Source of the DNA: Methylomonas aurea
Lineage (GTDB): Bacteria; Pseudomonadota; Gammaproteobacteria; Methylococcales; Methylomonadaceae
Reading direction: 5' to 3'
Length of the DNA: 64,000 nt
Assembly (NCBI RefSeq): GCF_024505045.1
Contig: NZ_JANIBM010000008.1
Location: forward strand, 62,001-126,000
The first letter of the stretch is position 1; each line of letters starts with the position of its first letter. Made by a program: the position numbers and the translations under genes. Below, piece after piece: positions 24,021 to 36,824 of the stretch. The notes below the pieces were generated by a model. It worked only from the letters and a program-made list of their open reading frames with translations. It was not told the DNA's origin and searched no databases.

Positions 24021-26309
24021 TTATTGGGTGGGCGCAACCGGTAGCTTGACGGCTAGCGGAAACTCTACCCAAAAAGTACTGCCTATTCCGGGGGTGCTGC
24101 TGACGCCGACGCGTCCGTCCATCAATTCAGCCAATTGTTTGGTGATGGCCAGGCCGATACCGGTGCCTTCGATCTCGCCACTCTCGGCGCCGAGGCGCTG
24201 AAAGGATTGGAACAGCAGTTTTTGCTCTTGTTCGGCCAAACCCGGGCCGGTATCGGTTACCGAAATGCGGACTCTATCGCTTTCGTTAAGTTGGGTTTGC
24301 AAATCGATGCGGCCGTTCGGGCTATTGTATTTGACGGCATTGGACAGGAAATTCAACAGAATCTGCCGGGCCCGTTTCGGATCCACTTTCAATAAAACCT
24401 CGGGATCCAGCGAATTTTGAACGGTCAAGTTAAGTCCTTTGCTGCGTGCCAGAGGTGAAATCAAGGCGGTACAGTCACCGATCAAAGCGGCTAGCGCCAT
24501 ACTCTGAATATTCATGGCGATTTTGCCCGATTCTATTTTGGCCAGATCGAGCAGTTCGTTGATCAAAGCCAGCAAATGCTGGCCCGCCTTGAGGATCTCT
24601 TCTACCGAATCCAGATGGCAAGGGTCCAGCGGATGCTCGGGATCGTTCATTTGCAGCAGTTGCGCAAAACCGATCACAGCGTTCAACGGCGTGCGCAACT
24701 CGTGGCTCATTTGCGAAAGGAACTGGCTTTTGGCGAGACTGACCTGCTCCGTACGGTTGATCAGTTCGCGCATCACGGCTTGTTCCTCCGTCTTCTGCAT
24801 CAGCATTTTGGCCATCAGCATTCTCTCGCCGATATCGTTGATGCTGATCACCGCGCCGCTGGGCACGCCTTTAGCGGCCAGCAAGGGTGCAATTGCCAAA
24901 TTGGCGGTAATCTGGTGTTGACCGGATACGGTCAGCCGGCAGTGGCTGTATTTCAACGGCACGTTTTCGGCTATGCTCCGCTGGATCAATTCCGCGATCG
25001 CGAAGGGTTTGTCATTGATTTCGAGGCTGAAAATCCGGTCGATATGAAGACTGCTGGAACTGGGAGGCCTATGGCCGACGATGTCGATTGCAGCCGCATT
25101 CATGTAGTCGACCACGCCGTCCGGAGTGGTCGTGATAACGCCGTCGGCAATTGCGTTCAGCGTGATAAATGCCCGTTTGCGCTCGGCGAACAAAGATTGG
25201 ATCAACTTCTCGAATTGGCGCCAACTGCGCAGCGGGTAACTGAACCACAATACGCAAAGCGCTACCGACGGAGTGAACCAGTAATGGCTCAGGCGTAAAA
25301 GTAGCCAGCTTCCACCCAGAATGGCCGCGGACAGCGCCAATATAGCCAGCGGCAACCAGCGCGGCGAGAACCGGGTGCTCAGCCAAACCGACAAACCGGC
25401 GATCGCCAGACTCGCCCAAAATTGCCAAATCCCCGGCAACGGCTGCCACAGGGTTTGTTTCAACAAGCCGTCCAGGCCGGCGGCGATGAATTCGACCCCG
25501 GTCATCGGCCGGCCGCCGACCGCCAATGGCGCCGGCAATTCGCGTTCCAGGCCGCTTGCCGTCAGGCCGACCAGCACGTATTTGCCGTCGAACGCTCCGG
25601 CGGGAATTTTGCCGGACAACACGTCGGAGTAAGAAAGACGAGCGAAATCGGTGCTCGGATCGAAAAACGGCAGCCAGACTCGAAAGTCGCCGTTCAGTGC
25701 GCCGCGCCGGGCTTCAGTGCGCAAGCCTGGCAGCGCTGCCAGAAATTCAGGATGTTGTTGGGCGTAAAGTGCCAAAGGCATGGCCGGCCACAGCCTGTCG
25801 CCCAAGCCGACCTGCAACAGTATGCTGCGGCTGATCCCGTCCCTGTCGAGGTCGACGTTGGCGTGCCCCAGAGCGGCGTGCTTGGCGTAGTCGGGCAGCG
25901 GCAGGGTTTCCACCAGTGTCTGGCCGTTGTATTCCACCACCACCGGTAACACGACCGGCCGCGCCAACGCCAGGGCATGGGTCAGGCGGGCATCCGCTTC
26001 CGGGTGGTACTTGTCGGCTTCGGAAAAAATGAAGTCCAGCGCTATAGCACGGGGCTTGGAACGAGCCAAAATCTCAAGCAAGCGGGCGTGGATGTCTCTC
26101 GGCCAAGGCCAGCGGCCGAAATCCGCCAGGCTTTTTTGATCGACTTCGATGATCACGATTTCCGGAGAAGCCGGCGACGCCAGCAAAGGCAGTTGCAGGT
26201 CGTAGATCCAACGGTCGACGCGCCACAGCGCATCGCTTACGGTCAGTAATACCGTCGCTAGCGTCAGAATCGAGATCAATAAAGGTTTTTCGAAGCGGCA
26301 TTTCGCCAT
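24021..26309 (-). CDS. CHASE2-domain hybrid-less sensor histidine kinase
   Basis: About 762 residues from ATG 26309 (a GTG three codons upstream is an alternative start). The order is: one N-terminal membrane helix, a periplasmic CHASE2 domain (about 35-290, with IIEVDQKSLADFGRWPWPR), three membrane helices (about 305-370), a PAS domain (about 385-490), HisKA with the phospho-His in QMSHELRTPLNAVIGFAQ, and HATPase_c with NAVKYN, DTGPGLA and GTGIGLAIT. No receiver domain is attached and no response regulator gene is adjacent. The ligand of the sensor is unknown; the adjacent FecR and OmpA-like genes suggest envelope sensing. Confidence 0.9.
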   Translation of the reverse strand: MAKCRFEKPLLISILTLATVLLTVSDALWRVDRWIYDLQLPLLASPASPEIVIIEVDQKSLADFGRWPWPRDIHARLLEILARSKPRAIALDFIFSEADKYHPEADARLTHALALARPVVLPVVVEYNGQTLVETLPLPDYAKHAALGHANVDLDRDGISRSILLQVGLGDRLWPAMPLALYAQQHPEFLAALPGLRTEARRGALNGDFRVWLPFFDPSTDFARLSYSDVLSGKIPAGAFDGKYVLVGLTASGLERELPAPLAVGGRPMTGVEFIAAGLDGLLKQTLWQPLPGIWQFWASLAIAGLSVWLSTRFSPRWLPLAILALSAAILGGSWLLLRLSHYWFTPSVALCVLWFSYPLRSWRQFEKLIQSLFAERKRAFITLNAIADGVITTTPDGVVDYMNAAAIDIVGHRPPSSSSLHIDRIFSLEINDKPFAIAELIQRSIAENVPLKYSHCRLTVSGQHQITANLAIAPLLAAKGVPSGAVISINDIGERMLMAKMLMQKTEEQAVMRELINRTEQVSLAKSQFLSQMSHELRTPLNAVIGFAQLLQMNDPEHPLDPCHLDSVEEILKAGQHLLALINELLDLAKIESGKIAMNIQSMALAALIGDCTALISPLARSKGLNLTVQNSLDPEVLLKVDPKRARQILLNFLSNAVKYNSPNGRIDLQTQLNESDRVRISVTDTGPGLAEQEQKLLFQSFQRLGAESGEIEGTGIGLAITKQLAELMDGRVGVSSTPGIGSTFWVEFPLAVKLPVAPTQ

Positions 26310-26556
26310 GGGGTCCACACAATTAACAGCTATTCGCTAATTATAGTCGGCCCGCGTTTTGTCAACTATTTGATCCGGCGCTTAATGGGTTAATCGCTGG
26401 TGCTTACCAAGGCAAATTGCCTTACAGGCCGAAGTTGCACACCTATATCAAATCTCCATGACGCCCGACCAATAATGCCGCGGCGACTGATCGGCGCTCA
26501 GCCAGACTGTCCAGGGACCCGGCCGGCGCGGGACTCCATGCCAGGCTGACGCCGGT

Positions 26557-29157
26557 TTAGGTTTTGTAGTTTTTCATCAGGCCGGCCAAACGGTATAGAG
26601 TATCCAAAGCTTGTCTGGGGCTGAGTTGGTCAGGGTCGATCCCTTCCAACAATACCAGGGCCGGATGGCATTCCTGGCTGGTAAACAAATCGAATTGGTC
26701 GATTTCGCTGCGGTCCTGCTGTTCGATATAAGCCGTGTTTTCCAGTTGCGCCAGCTTGTGTTTGGCATTGGCGATCACCGCTTGCGGCACGCCGGCCAGT
26801 GCTGCGACCTGCAGGCCGTAGCTCTGGCTGGCCGGGCCGTCTTTCACCGCATGCAGAAATACGATCTTGTCGCCGTGTTCCATCGCATCCAAATGAATGT
26901 TATGGATGCCGGTTTGCTCTTCGGCCAGCGTGGTCAGTTCGAAATAATGCGTGGCGAACAGGGTGAAGGCTTTGACGTTGCGCGCCAGGTAATCGGCGCA
27001 GGCCCAGGCCAGCGACAGGCCGTCGAAAGTACTGGTGCCGCGGCCGATTTCGTCCATCAAAATCAGGCTGTTGGCGCTGGCGTTGTGCAGGATGTTGGCG
27101 GTTTCCGACATTTCCACCATGAAGGTGGAGCGGCCGCTGGCCAAGTCGTCGGAAGCGCCGATGCGGGTGAAAATTTTGTCGATCGGCCCGCAACTCAAAG
27201 ATTGCGCCGGTACGTAGCAGCCGATGTGCGCCAGCAGCACGATCAACGCCGCTTGGCGCATGTAGGTCGATTTACCGCCCATGTTGGGGCCGGTGATGAC
27301 CAGCATCCGCCGCTCGCCGGAAAAATCCAGGTCGTTGGCGACGAAGGGGATGCTGGACAATTGCTCGACCACCGGATGGCGGCCGGCGACGATGTGGATG
27401 CCGGGTTCCTGGGTCAACACCGGCTGGGTCCAGTTCAGGGTTTCGGCGCGTTCGGCAAAGTTGACCAGCACGTCGAGCTCTGCCAACGCGCTTGCACAAT
27501 GTTGCAAATCCAGCAAAGCTTCGCTTAGCGTGCCCAGCAAGTCGTCGTATAAGGCTTTTTCGAAGGCCAGCGACTTTTCCCGCGCGCTGAGTACCTTGTC
27601 CTCGAACGATTTTAGCTCCGGCGTGATATAGCGTTCCGCGCCCTTCAGCGTTTGTTTGCGGGTGTAATGTACCGGCACCTTGTCAGCTTGGGCGTTGGAA
27701 ATTTCGATGTAATAGCCGTGCACCCGGTTGTAATTGACCTTGAGATTAGCAATGCCGGTGGCGGCGCGTTCGCGCTGTTCCATGTCGATCAGGAACTGAT
27801 CGGCGTTCTGGCTCAGGTTGCGCAGTTCGTCGAGTTCGGCGTTGAAGCCCGGCGCGATCACGCCGCCGTCGCGGATCAAGACCGGTGGATTGTCGATGAT
27901 GGCGCGTTGCAGCAGATCGACCAATTCCGGATGTTCTTTAAGCTGTGCGCGCAAGGCTTCAAAATGAGGATTATCGCTGCCGGCCAGTTTTTGTTGCAGC
28001 TCAGGAAGCACCGCCAAGGTTAGGCGCAGGGTCAAAAGGTCGCGCGGTCTGGCCGATTTCAACGCAATCCGCGAGCTGATGCGCTCGATGTCGCCGACTT
28101 GACGCAGGCTGGTTTGCAGGTCCCGATACAACTCGTGGTCGATCAGGCTGGCGATGCAGGCGTAACGGCCGTTGACTACGGCCTGGTCGCGCAACGGCCG
28201 ATGCAGCCAGCGCCGCAAACAGCGGCTGCCCATCGCGGTGGTGGTCTTGTCCAACACGCCGAGCAAAGTGTATTGCAGTTGGCCGCTGGGGTGGCTGTCC
28301 AACTCCAGATTGCGGCGGCTGGCGGCGTCCAGGCTGATGCTGTCGTCGGCATGTTCGACTGCAATGCCCTGAATATGCGGAAGAGCATTGAACTGGGTGT
28401 CGCGCACGTATTGCAACAGACAACCGGCCGCGCAAATCGCCGCCGGCAGCTGCTCGCAACCGAAGCCTTTCAGGTCGTGGCAATTGAATTGCTTGAGTAT
28501 CAACTGTCGGCAACTGCCGAGCTCGAAATGCCAGGGCGGCCGTTTGCACAGGCCTTTGCGTTCCTTGATGGCGGTCGGCAAGGCCTGATCTTCGCTGAAC
28601 AGCAATTCGGCCGGATTCAAGCGCTCGATTTCCGCCAGCAACTGGCTGTCGTTTTCCAGTTGTTGCAACACGAACTTGCCGCTGCTCAAATCCAGGCAGG
28701 CCAGCCCAATCGATTTGTCGAACCGGGCCAAGGCTAGCAACAGGTTATCCTTGCGATCTTCCAGCAGAGCCTCGTCGGTGACCGTGCCGGGCGTGACGAT
28801 GCGCACCACCTTGCGCTCGACCGGTCCCTTGGATTTGGCGGGGTCGCCGATCTGCTCGCAAATAGCGATCGATTCGCCCTGTTTCAGCAAGCGGGCGATG
28901 TAATTTTCCGCGGCATGATACGGAATGCCGGCCATCGGAATCGGCGCCCCGGCCGATGCGCCGCGGGCGGTCAAGGTGATGTCCAGCAATTGCGCGGCGC
29001 GCTTGGCGTCGTCGTAAAACAGCTCGTAAAAATCGCCCATCCGATAAAACAACAATATCTCGGGATGCTGTGCCTTGATGCGCAGGTATTGCTGCATCAT
29101 CGGCGTATGTTGCGGGGCCGGCTCCAGCCCGGATTGATGATTTTTTCGGTTATTCAT
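26557..29157 (-). CDS. mutS: DNA mismatch repair protein MutS
   Basis: The 866-residue protein has the mismatch-reading motif [11 protein letters not shown] near the N-terminus, the ATPase P-loop [17 protein letters not shown] (about 625) and Walker [19 protein letters not shown]. The length is normal. It recognises mispairs and recruits MutL. It stands alone, with about 250 bases before the kinase gene and 210 bases before oxyR; the gap 26310-26556 shows nothing identifiable. Confidence 0.98.
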   Translation of the reverse strand: MNNRKNHQSGLEPAPQHTPMMQQYLRIKAQHPEILLFYRMGDFYELFYDDAKRAAQLLDITLTARGASAGAPIPMAGIPYHAAENYIARLLKQGESIAICEQIGDPAKSKGPVERKVVRIVTPGTVTDEALLEDRKDNLLLALARFDKSIGLACLDLSSGKFVLQQLENDSQLLAEIERLNPAELLFSEDQALPTAIKERKGLCKRPPWHFELGSCRQLILKQFNCHDLKGFGCEQLPAAICAAGCLLQYVRDTQFNALPHIQGIAVEHADDSISLDAASRRNLELDSHPSGQLQYTLLGVLDKTTTAMGSRCLRRWLHRPLRDQAVVNGRYACIASLIDHELYRDLQTSLRQVGDIERISSRIALKSARPRDLLTLRLTLAVLPELQQKLAGSDNPHFEALRAQLKEHPELVDLLQRAIIDNPPVLIRDGGVIAPGFNAELDELRNLSQNADQFLIDMEQRERAATGIANLKVNYNRVHGYYIEISNAQADKVPVHYTRKQTLKGAERYITPELKSFEDKVLSAREKSLAFEKALYDDLLGTLSEALLDLQHCASALAELDVLVNFAERAETLNWTQPVLTQEPGIHIVAGRHPVVEQLSSIPFVANDLDFSGERRMLVITGPNMGGKSTYMRQAALIVLLAHIGCYVPAQSLSCGPIDKIFTRIGASDDLASGRSTFMVEMSETANILHNASANSLILMDEIGRGTSTFDGLSLAWACADYLARNVKAFTLFATHYFELTTLAEEQTGIHNIHLDAMEHGDKIVFLHAVKDGPASQSYGLQVAALAGVPQAVIANAKHKLAQLENTAYIEQQDRSEIDQFDLFTSQECHPALVLLEGIDPDQLSPRQALDTLYRLAGLMKNYKT

Positions 29158-29367
29158 TTATAAATCAGAGGTATGCGAGTTACTTATAAAGTTCGGTTTC
29201 GTTCCGCGCTGGCTTAGCCGGTCGAAATGGGGGGCGACCGTAGCTGACTCGGTCCGGCTATTCGGCATGACACGCCGGTTTCAGCGCTGGAGCCGCAGAC
29301 CGCGAAACTGTATGCCGCCGTCTTCTCGGGGTAGTTGCGACATTGCCGGCCGGAGATGTTGTCCAGC

Positions 29368-30243
29368 TTAAGGCAGCGGTTTGTAAGCCAGCAGCTTAGC
29401 CATCGTTTCCAGTGTCGCGCCGCGCGGATGAGCTTTCAGCCAGACCAGCGCAATGGAACGGCTGGGCCGTTGGCGGATGTCGATGTAACGAATGTCTTTG
29501 TCTTCCGGTTGAATCGCGACGGACGGCATCAATGTGACGCCGACGCCGTTCTTGACCATAAAGCGCAGGGTTTCCAGACTCGAAGCCCGAAAATCGTGTT
29601 CGACGAAGCGCGCCGGATCGCATAACTTCAGCGCCTGGTCGCGCAGGCAATGGCCTTCGTCCAGCAACAGCAGATTTTCCCCGGCGGCCAGATTCAGATC
29701 GACTTCGTCCAGCGCGGCGAGCGAATGGTCGGCGGCAACCGCCAGCGTGAACGGGTCTTCGAATAGCAGCCGGTATTCCAGCGCTTCGTGTTCCACCGGC
29801 AAGGCCAGCAGGGCCGCGTCCAGCTTTTTGTCGATCAGCAACGCGATCAGCGTATGCGTCTTTTCTTCGACCAACTGCAATTTCAATTCCGGATAGTGTT
29901 GTTTGAGCCGAAACACGTATTCCGGCAGCACGTAACTGGCCAGCGACGGAAACGCGCCCAGCGATAGCTGATTGCGGTGCCGGGCGCTGGTATGGGCGGC
30001 AATTTGCCGAATCGAGCCGACGTCGTCAAGTATACGGCGGGCGATGGGCAGAATTTGCCGGCAGGTGTCGGTCACGGCCACATTATTTTTGTCGCGCAGA
30101 AACAGCTCCACACCGAGATAATCTTCCAGCTTTTTGATTTGGGTACTCAAGGTGGGCTGGCTTATCGCACAGTGTTCAGCCGCTTGGCTGAAGTTTCTGA
30201 ATTCCGCTACCGCCAGCAGATAGCTCAAATCGCGCAAAGTCAT
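29368..30243 (-). CDS. oxyR: Hydrogen-peroxide-sensing LysR regulator OxyR
   Basis: ATG 30243 gives 291 residues beginning MTLRDLSYLLAVAEFRNFSQAA, the LysR helix-turn-helix; the open frame extends 27 codons further but without resemblance. The redox pair is visible in LLLDEGHCLRDQALKLC, where the two cysteines are 9 apart as in E. coli OxyR Cys199 and Cys208. Oxidation by peroxide forms a disulfide and activates antioxidant genes. It lies divergent from a catalase-peroxidase gene, its classic target, across a 395-base gap. Confidence 0.93.
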   Translation of the reverse strand: MTLRDLSYLLAVAEFRNFSQAAEHCAISQPTLSTQIKKLEDYLGVELFLRDKNNVAVTDTCRQILPIARRILDDVGSIRQIAAHTSARHRNQLSLGAFPSLASYVLPEYVFRLKQHYPELKLQLVEEKTHTLIALLIDKKLDAALLALPVEHEALEYRLLFEDPFTLAVAADHSLAALDEVDLNLAAGENLLLLDEGHCLRDQALKLCDPARFVEHDFRASSLETLRFMVKNGVGVTLMPSVAIQPEDKDIRYIDIRQRPSRSIALVWLKAHPRGATLETMAKLLAYKPLP

Positions 30244-32861
<2,618 letters not shown>

Positions 32862-32878
32862 GCCAAGCCTTCACGACG

Positions 32879-32909
32879 CTCGACTCGACCGAAACCCGGT
32901 CAAGTCGAG
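32879..32909 (+). terminator. Hairpin downstream of katG
   Basis: Arms 32879-32891 and 32897-32909 pair over 13 bases with one mismatch and a 5-base loop, 18 bases after the katG stop. There is no long T-run, so termination would be inefficient or factor-dependent. Confidence 0.5.
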
Positions 32910-33129
32910 TAACTTTGCCGGGTTAGGTGCGATCCAGTGTTTTGACTGCCGGTCCATTGTTGCCGATTTTTCGGTCAACCGATTTCCGACAAATCTTTTC
33001 AGAAATAGCGGTTCTAACGCCGCGAGCCCAAGCGCACCCTTTCAATCTCGCCAAGCCGAGGCAGACGCGCTAAGCATTGCGGCTCGACGCGTTAGAGTGG
33101 AACTGGCGCAGTGCCGGCGCAAAAACAGC

Positions 33130-34308
33130 TTATTGCGGCTCGGTGAAATCCAAAGCGTAACGGTCAGGTGACCTGAGTTGGCTCAAAAACTCCTGCAAGT
33201 TTTCCCGACTGGGTTCCAGGCCGAAGCGATCGTAAAGTTTGTTGACGTGATCGATTACCGTATTGCGGCTGATACCCAACCGCTTGGCGATGTCGGTCAA
33301 TGAACGGTTTTCGACGAACTCCAGACAGACCTGCCGTTGCCGCAAAGGTAAATCCAGCGAACTGATCTGGCGCCAGAAGGCGATTCGGCGCGGAATATAA
33401 CGTACGATGTCCATGCCGATTGTGCCGCCGTTGTTCTCGGTTGTCGACGATAACAGCCGACCGCGGAAACCGATACGTCCCCAAGCTGTAACCCACTCGA
33501 ACGCCGGAGCTTGGGCCGGTTTGCCGCGCGCTATGCTTTGTAGGGAAGAGCAAATTCGGCGGATGTTGATTTCCACGCCCGGCGTATTGGCGTTGTGGTC
33601 GAGACGCCTGATTTTGGGATACCCGGTCAAAAAAAGCAGCTGTCGGCCTGGGTCATCGCTGTACAACAGCTTGCCTGCGTAATCGAAAACTGCGATGCCG
33701 CGCTCACCGATGCGCTGGAAATTGGATGCTTCGGGTTCGATGCAATTCGAGAAAAGCAGCGAAAGATGGGAGGCGAATTGCTCGTAGTCCAGGCGGTCGG
33801 CGTCATTAAAGGCATGCACGCTGGTTTGGCGATTCAGGCCGATGGAGCCGCGCACCAGACCGCCGGAGTCGCGGATCGGGATGCATATGCTGCATTCCCC
33901 GCCGACCGCATGCATGATCTCGCCGTAAAACGATGAGCGGTAATATCCCTGGTCATGCCGGCCGCCGACCACTGTCGCCCGTTCGCTCTGTTGATACCAA
34001 TCAAGGGTTTTCCAGCCGGGGATGCCAAGCTGATCGAAAATTGACAAATAATTTTGCCAGATCGATGCATCGCCCGCGTCGCAGTAAAAGTTGCAGGGCC
34101 TTTGCTGGGCGTCGACCCAGACGAATTGGCCGTTGTCGCAGCCCATCCATCGACTCAACCCTTTCAGAAGATCGGGCATCACGGTTTCGCTGGCTAAGCC
34201 CAAACTGCACAATTGCTGCAAACTCGCCAATAAGGCATCGTCTCGTTTAGGCCGGTTCGTCATTGCGCTTTGGTTCCCGATGTCCGCATGGTCCATGTTC
34301 GGCCGCAA
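33130..34308 (-). CDS. LuxR-type transcriptional regulator
   Basis: The 392-residue protein ends in a LuxR/GerE helix-turn-helix (about 325-385): LPLRQRQVCLEFVENRSL, TDIAKRLGISRNTVIDHVNKL. The N-terminal 300 residues are a GAF/PAS-like sensory region without receiver or autoinducer-binding signatures, so the signal is unknown. The start could also be the internal ATG at 34263 (MTNRPKRDD). It opens the accessory surface-protein region and may regulate it, which is inference from position. Confidence 0.8.
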   Translation of the reverse strand: MRPNMDHADIGNQSAMTNRPKRDDALLASLQQLCSLGLASETVMPDLLKGLSRWMGCDNGQFVWVDAQQRPCNFYCDAGDASIWQNYLSIFDQLGIPGWKTLDWYQQSERATVVGGRHDQGYYRSSFYGEIMHAVGGECSICIPIRDSGGLVRGSIGLNRQTSVHAFNDADRLDYEQFASHLSLLFSNCIEPEASNFQRIGERGIAVFDYAGKLLYSDDPGRQLLFLTGYPKIRRLDHNANTPGVEINIRRICSSLQSIARGKPAQAPAFEWVTAWGRIGFRGRLLSSTTENNGGTIGMDIVRYIPRRIAFWRQISSLDLPLRQRQVCLEFVENRSLTDIAKRLGISRNTVIDHVNKLYDRFGLEPSRENLQEFLSQLRSPDRYALDFTEPQ

Positions 34309-34788
34309 CCCATTCTATCGGCCAATATCTAACGATTATAGGCGATCGTCCCACCAGGCGCACCGCCCAACCCGCCAATTCGATATCGGTTGTCTGGATG
34401 AGCGACCGATGCGGTTCAACTTATGGAATGTCCGTTATCAACGGTATCAAGCGGCTGCCGTTCGAACCGAGACCATAAATTACGCGAGCGGATTTTGTTT
34501 CGTTTGTTCGGTTGTTTGGCTGACTTGCGGAGATTGAACCCCGACATGTGGGGTGTCTGCCGGCGGCAACGAAACACTAACATGCACGATGTCTAACGAT
34601 CGCACCATATCGGAGCCGCCGAAGATGGGCTGTCAAGTTTGAAAAAAGGGGAATAAGTGGCCGCCGCTATGAATTTTTATTACTCCAAACCACCGCTAAC
34701 AAGGTTTACAGGAGGGGGGCCTCGGACCGAATCCTTGTATTGCCGCACAAAGCCCGTGCCGCTCAGGACCGGTTTGAGGGGGTAAGAC
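34309..34788. other. Intergenic region between LuxR-type and winged-helix/ATPase regulator genes
   Basis: 480 bases between divergent regulators. No convincing gene was seen in any frame. It is presumably the two promoters; I could not assign -35/-10 boxes or operators with confidence. Confidence 0.4.
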
Positions 34789-36432
34789 ATGGAGAAAGTT
34801 GATTTCGGTATCTATAGTCTCGATCGCGCCGCCGCTTGTCTGTTGAAACAAGGCACAATTGTGCCTTTGCCTCCCAAGGCGTTGGCCTTCCTCGCTTATT
34901 TGCTGGAACAACCCGGCCGGTTGGTAAGCAAACAAGAGTTGCTGGACAAGGTATGGGGCCACCGCTTTGTTACCGAAGGCGTTTTGAAGAATGCCGTGAC
35001 GGTGCTCCGGCAAGCGCTGGGTGATGATGCCAAGACTCCGCGCTATATCGAAACCGTCCACAAGCTCGGTTACCGTTTCATTGCCGATACCGCGCCCGGC
35101 GGTCCCTTCCCGTCGCAGCCGGTGGCTGGAGCCGATACCGGCCGCGGCTGCGATATTCCCTTGGTCGGAAGGAACCAGCCGCTGGCGGAGCTGTGGCGAA
35201 TTCTGGATAACCCCACAGACGGTCGACCCCGGTTGGCGTTCGTCAACGGCGAGGCCGGCGTAGGCAAGACAGCGGTAATCGAAACTTTCGTTGGTGTCGC
35301 CTCGTTACGTGCAGTCTGCGGCCGAGGATACTGCTTCGAACACTATGGTCCAAGCGAACCCTATCTGCCGGTATTGGAAGCACTGAACGATCTGCTGCGG
35401 CAGGAGGCCGATCGTTTGCTCGAGTTGATGCGCCAAGTCGCTCCGACCTGGCTAACGCAACTGCCTTGGTATCGAGAAAATGTTTGGCCGCATAGCCGGC
35501 AAGCACCGATGGTCGATTCTTCGGTGCGCATGCCCAGGGAGCTTGGCGAGTTTCTGGCTCGCGGCGCTCGGGAAAAACCTTTGATTTTGGTATTGGAAGA
35601 TTTGCACTGGAGCGACCGCGCCACTTTGGATCTATTGGCTTATCTGGCTCGGCGCAGGCAGTCCGAACGCTGGATGATCGTCGCCGGTTGCCGTTCCGAT
35701 GATGCGTTGCTGACCGGTCACGCCTCGATCGCCGTAAGGCGGGAATTGGCGATAAAAGGTTTATGCCTCGATTTGACTTTGCAGCCCTGGTCGGAGGCGG
35801 AGGTCAGACATTTTCTTGTGCGGCGTTTCCCCAATCGGCAAGTGCCCGATGTTTGGGTAAGCACCCTGTTGGAGAAAACCGGCGGTTTGCCCTACTTCCT
35901 GGTCAGTTTGGTCGATAACATGCCTGGTGAAATCATGGCGAACGACGCAAATCCGGAGGGATTTGGCGTCGCGCTTCCCGAGGGCATGGCGCTGTTGTTG
36001 GCACGGCAGTTCGAACGGCTGCCCGATAGCTATCGGCGAATACTGGAAGCCGCTAGCGCGCTTGGCATGTCATTCTCTGCCGATGCGGTGGCTGATGCGT
36101 TGGATGAGGGTAACGCCGAAGTCGAGGCATGTTTGGAGAACCTGGCGCGCCTGCGGCAGTTCGTGACGGCCGAGGAAGATTGGTCCGGGATGGCTTACCG
36201 CTTTCGATACGGCTTCCAGAGAGAATTCGTCTACGGCCGTTTGCCAAAGGCGCAGCGGCGGCAAACGCATGCCAGTCGCCGAAAAGGGAGCGTATCGACC
36301 CCGGCCGAACCCGGTAAGCCGGCTTCCGGGCCGGTTACGCCTTCGATAACGGCGAAATTCGCCCAGGCGCTGCCTAACATGCTCAGACCGCTACCGAACG
36401 CCAGGGTCGGTGCTTTCCAGGCGAGCGGTTAG
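34789..36432 (+). CDS. Winged-helix / AAA-type ATPase regulator, short or truncated (547 aa)
   Basis: Residues 5-95 are an OmpR/CadC-type winged helix (LPPKALAFLAYLLEQPGRLVSKQELLDKVWG, YIETVHKLGYRFIA). From about 125 on is an AAA/STAND-like ATPase with P-loop FVNGEAGVGKTAVIE and VLEDLHWSDRATLDLLAYLARR. It closely matches the first 490 residues of the convergent 846-residue paralog. After YRFRYGFQREFVYGRL the likeness stops, and about 65 low-complexity Pro/Ala/Ser-rich residues follow to the stop. The TPR-like C-terminal half of the paralog is missing. This suggests truncation by deletion or recombination, though the DNA-binding part could still work. Confidence 0.8.
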   Translation: MEKVDFGIYSLDRAAACLLKQGTIVPLPPKALAFLAYLLEQPGRLVSKQELLDKVWGHRFVTEGVLKNAVTVLRQALGDDAKTPRYIETVHKLGYRFIADTAPGGPFPSQPVAGADTGRGCDIPLVGRNQPLAELWRILDNPTDGRPRLAFVNGEAGVGKTAVIETFVGVASLRAVCGRGYCFEHYGPSEPYLPVLEALNDLLRQEADRLLELMRQVAPTWLTQLPWYRENVWPHSRQAPMVDSSVRMPRELGEFLARGAREKPLILVLEDLHWSDRATLDLLAYLARRRQSERWMIVAGCRSDDALLTGHASIAVRRELAIKGLCLDLTLQPWSEAEVRHFLVRRFPNRQVPDVWVSTLLEKTGGLPYFLVSLVDNMPGEIMANDANPEGFGVALPEGMALLLARQFERLPDSYRRILEAASALGMSFSADAVADALDEGNAEVEACLENLARLRQFVTAEEDWSGMAYRFRYGFQREFVYGRLPKAQRRQTHASRRKGSVSTPAEPGKPASGPVTPSITAKFAQALPNMLRPLPNARVGAFQASG

Positions 36433-36824
36433 CAATCGGCGAGGTCGGGCGGCCGTCCCGCGCCGCATGAAGGACTCGACGCAATATAGGCGCCTGTTCG
36501 AGCGAGTAGCGCACTGGCCTCCTGCAAGTCCGGCGTGGTCCAGCCTTCGCTGAACCCAGCAAGGCTGTCGCTCAGCAGTTTTCTGGCATCGTCCTTACGG
36601 CCGAGGTTTTTCCACAGTCTTGCCAAGCCTGTCGCCGTCCGTAACTCCAGAGCTTTGGCGCCCTGGCGGCCAGCGACGGCCAGAGCCTGGAGGAAAAAGG
36701 CCTCCGCCTCTAGCGGATTGGCATTGCCGGTTTGCATTAGCAACTCGCCTCTCAGGCGGTGGATTTCGGCTTCGTAGCGACGCTCGCCGTAAAGCTCGGT
36801 TTCGGCGAAGGCTGCGTCCAAAAC
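36429..36824 (-). pseudogene. C-terminal remainder of the winged-helix/ATPase regulator beyond an in-frame stop
   Basis: This stretch continues the upstream reading frame directly after a TAA at 36825-36827. Read through, the text goes GRIEEGL-stop-VLDAAFAETELYGERRYEAEIHRL, and the residues after the stop are the expected last TPR-like repeats and tail (about 130 residues). Only TTG or GTG could restart translation at the break (36821 or 36824). So either the regulator is made about 130 residues short or the gene is decaying. The end overlaps the stop of the convergent paralog by 3 bases. Confidence 0.75.

Noticed and set aside
36268-36432. A frameshift that would restore the TPR-like half of the short paralog
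   Set aside because: Neither alternative plus-strand frame continues the homologous text, so simple frameshift repair does not explain the truncation.
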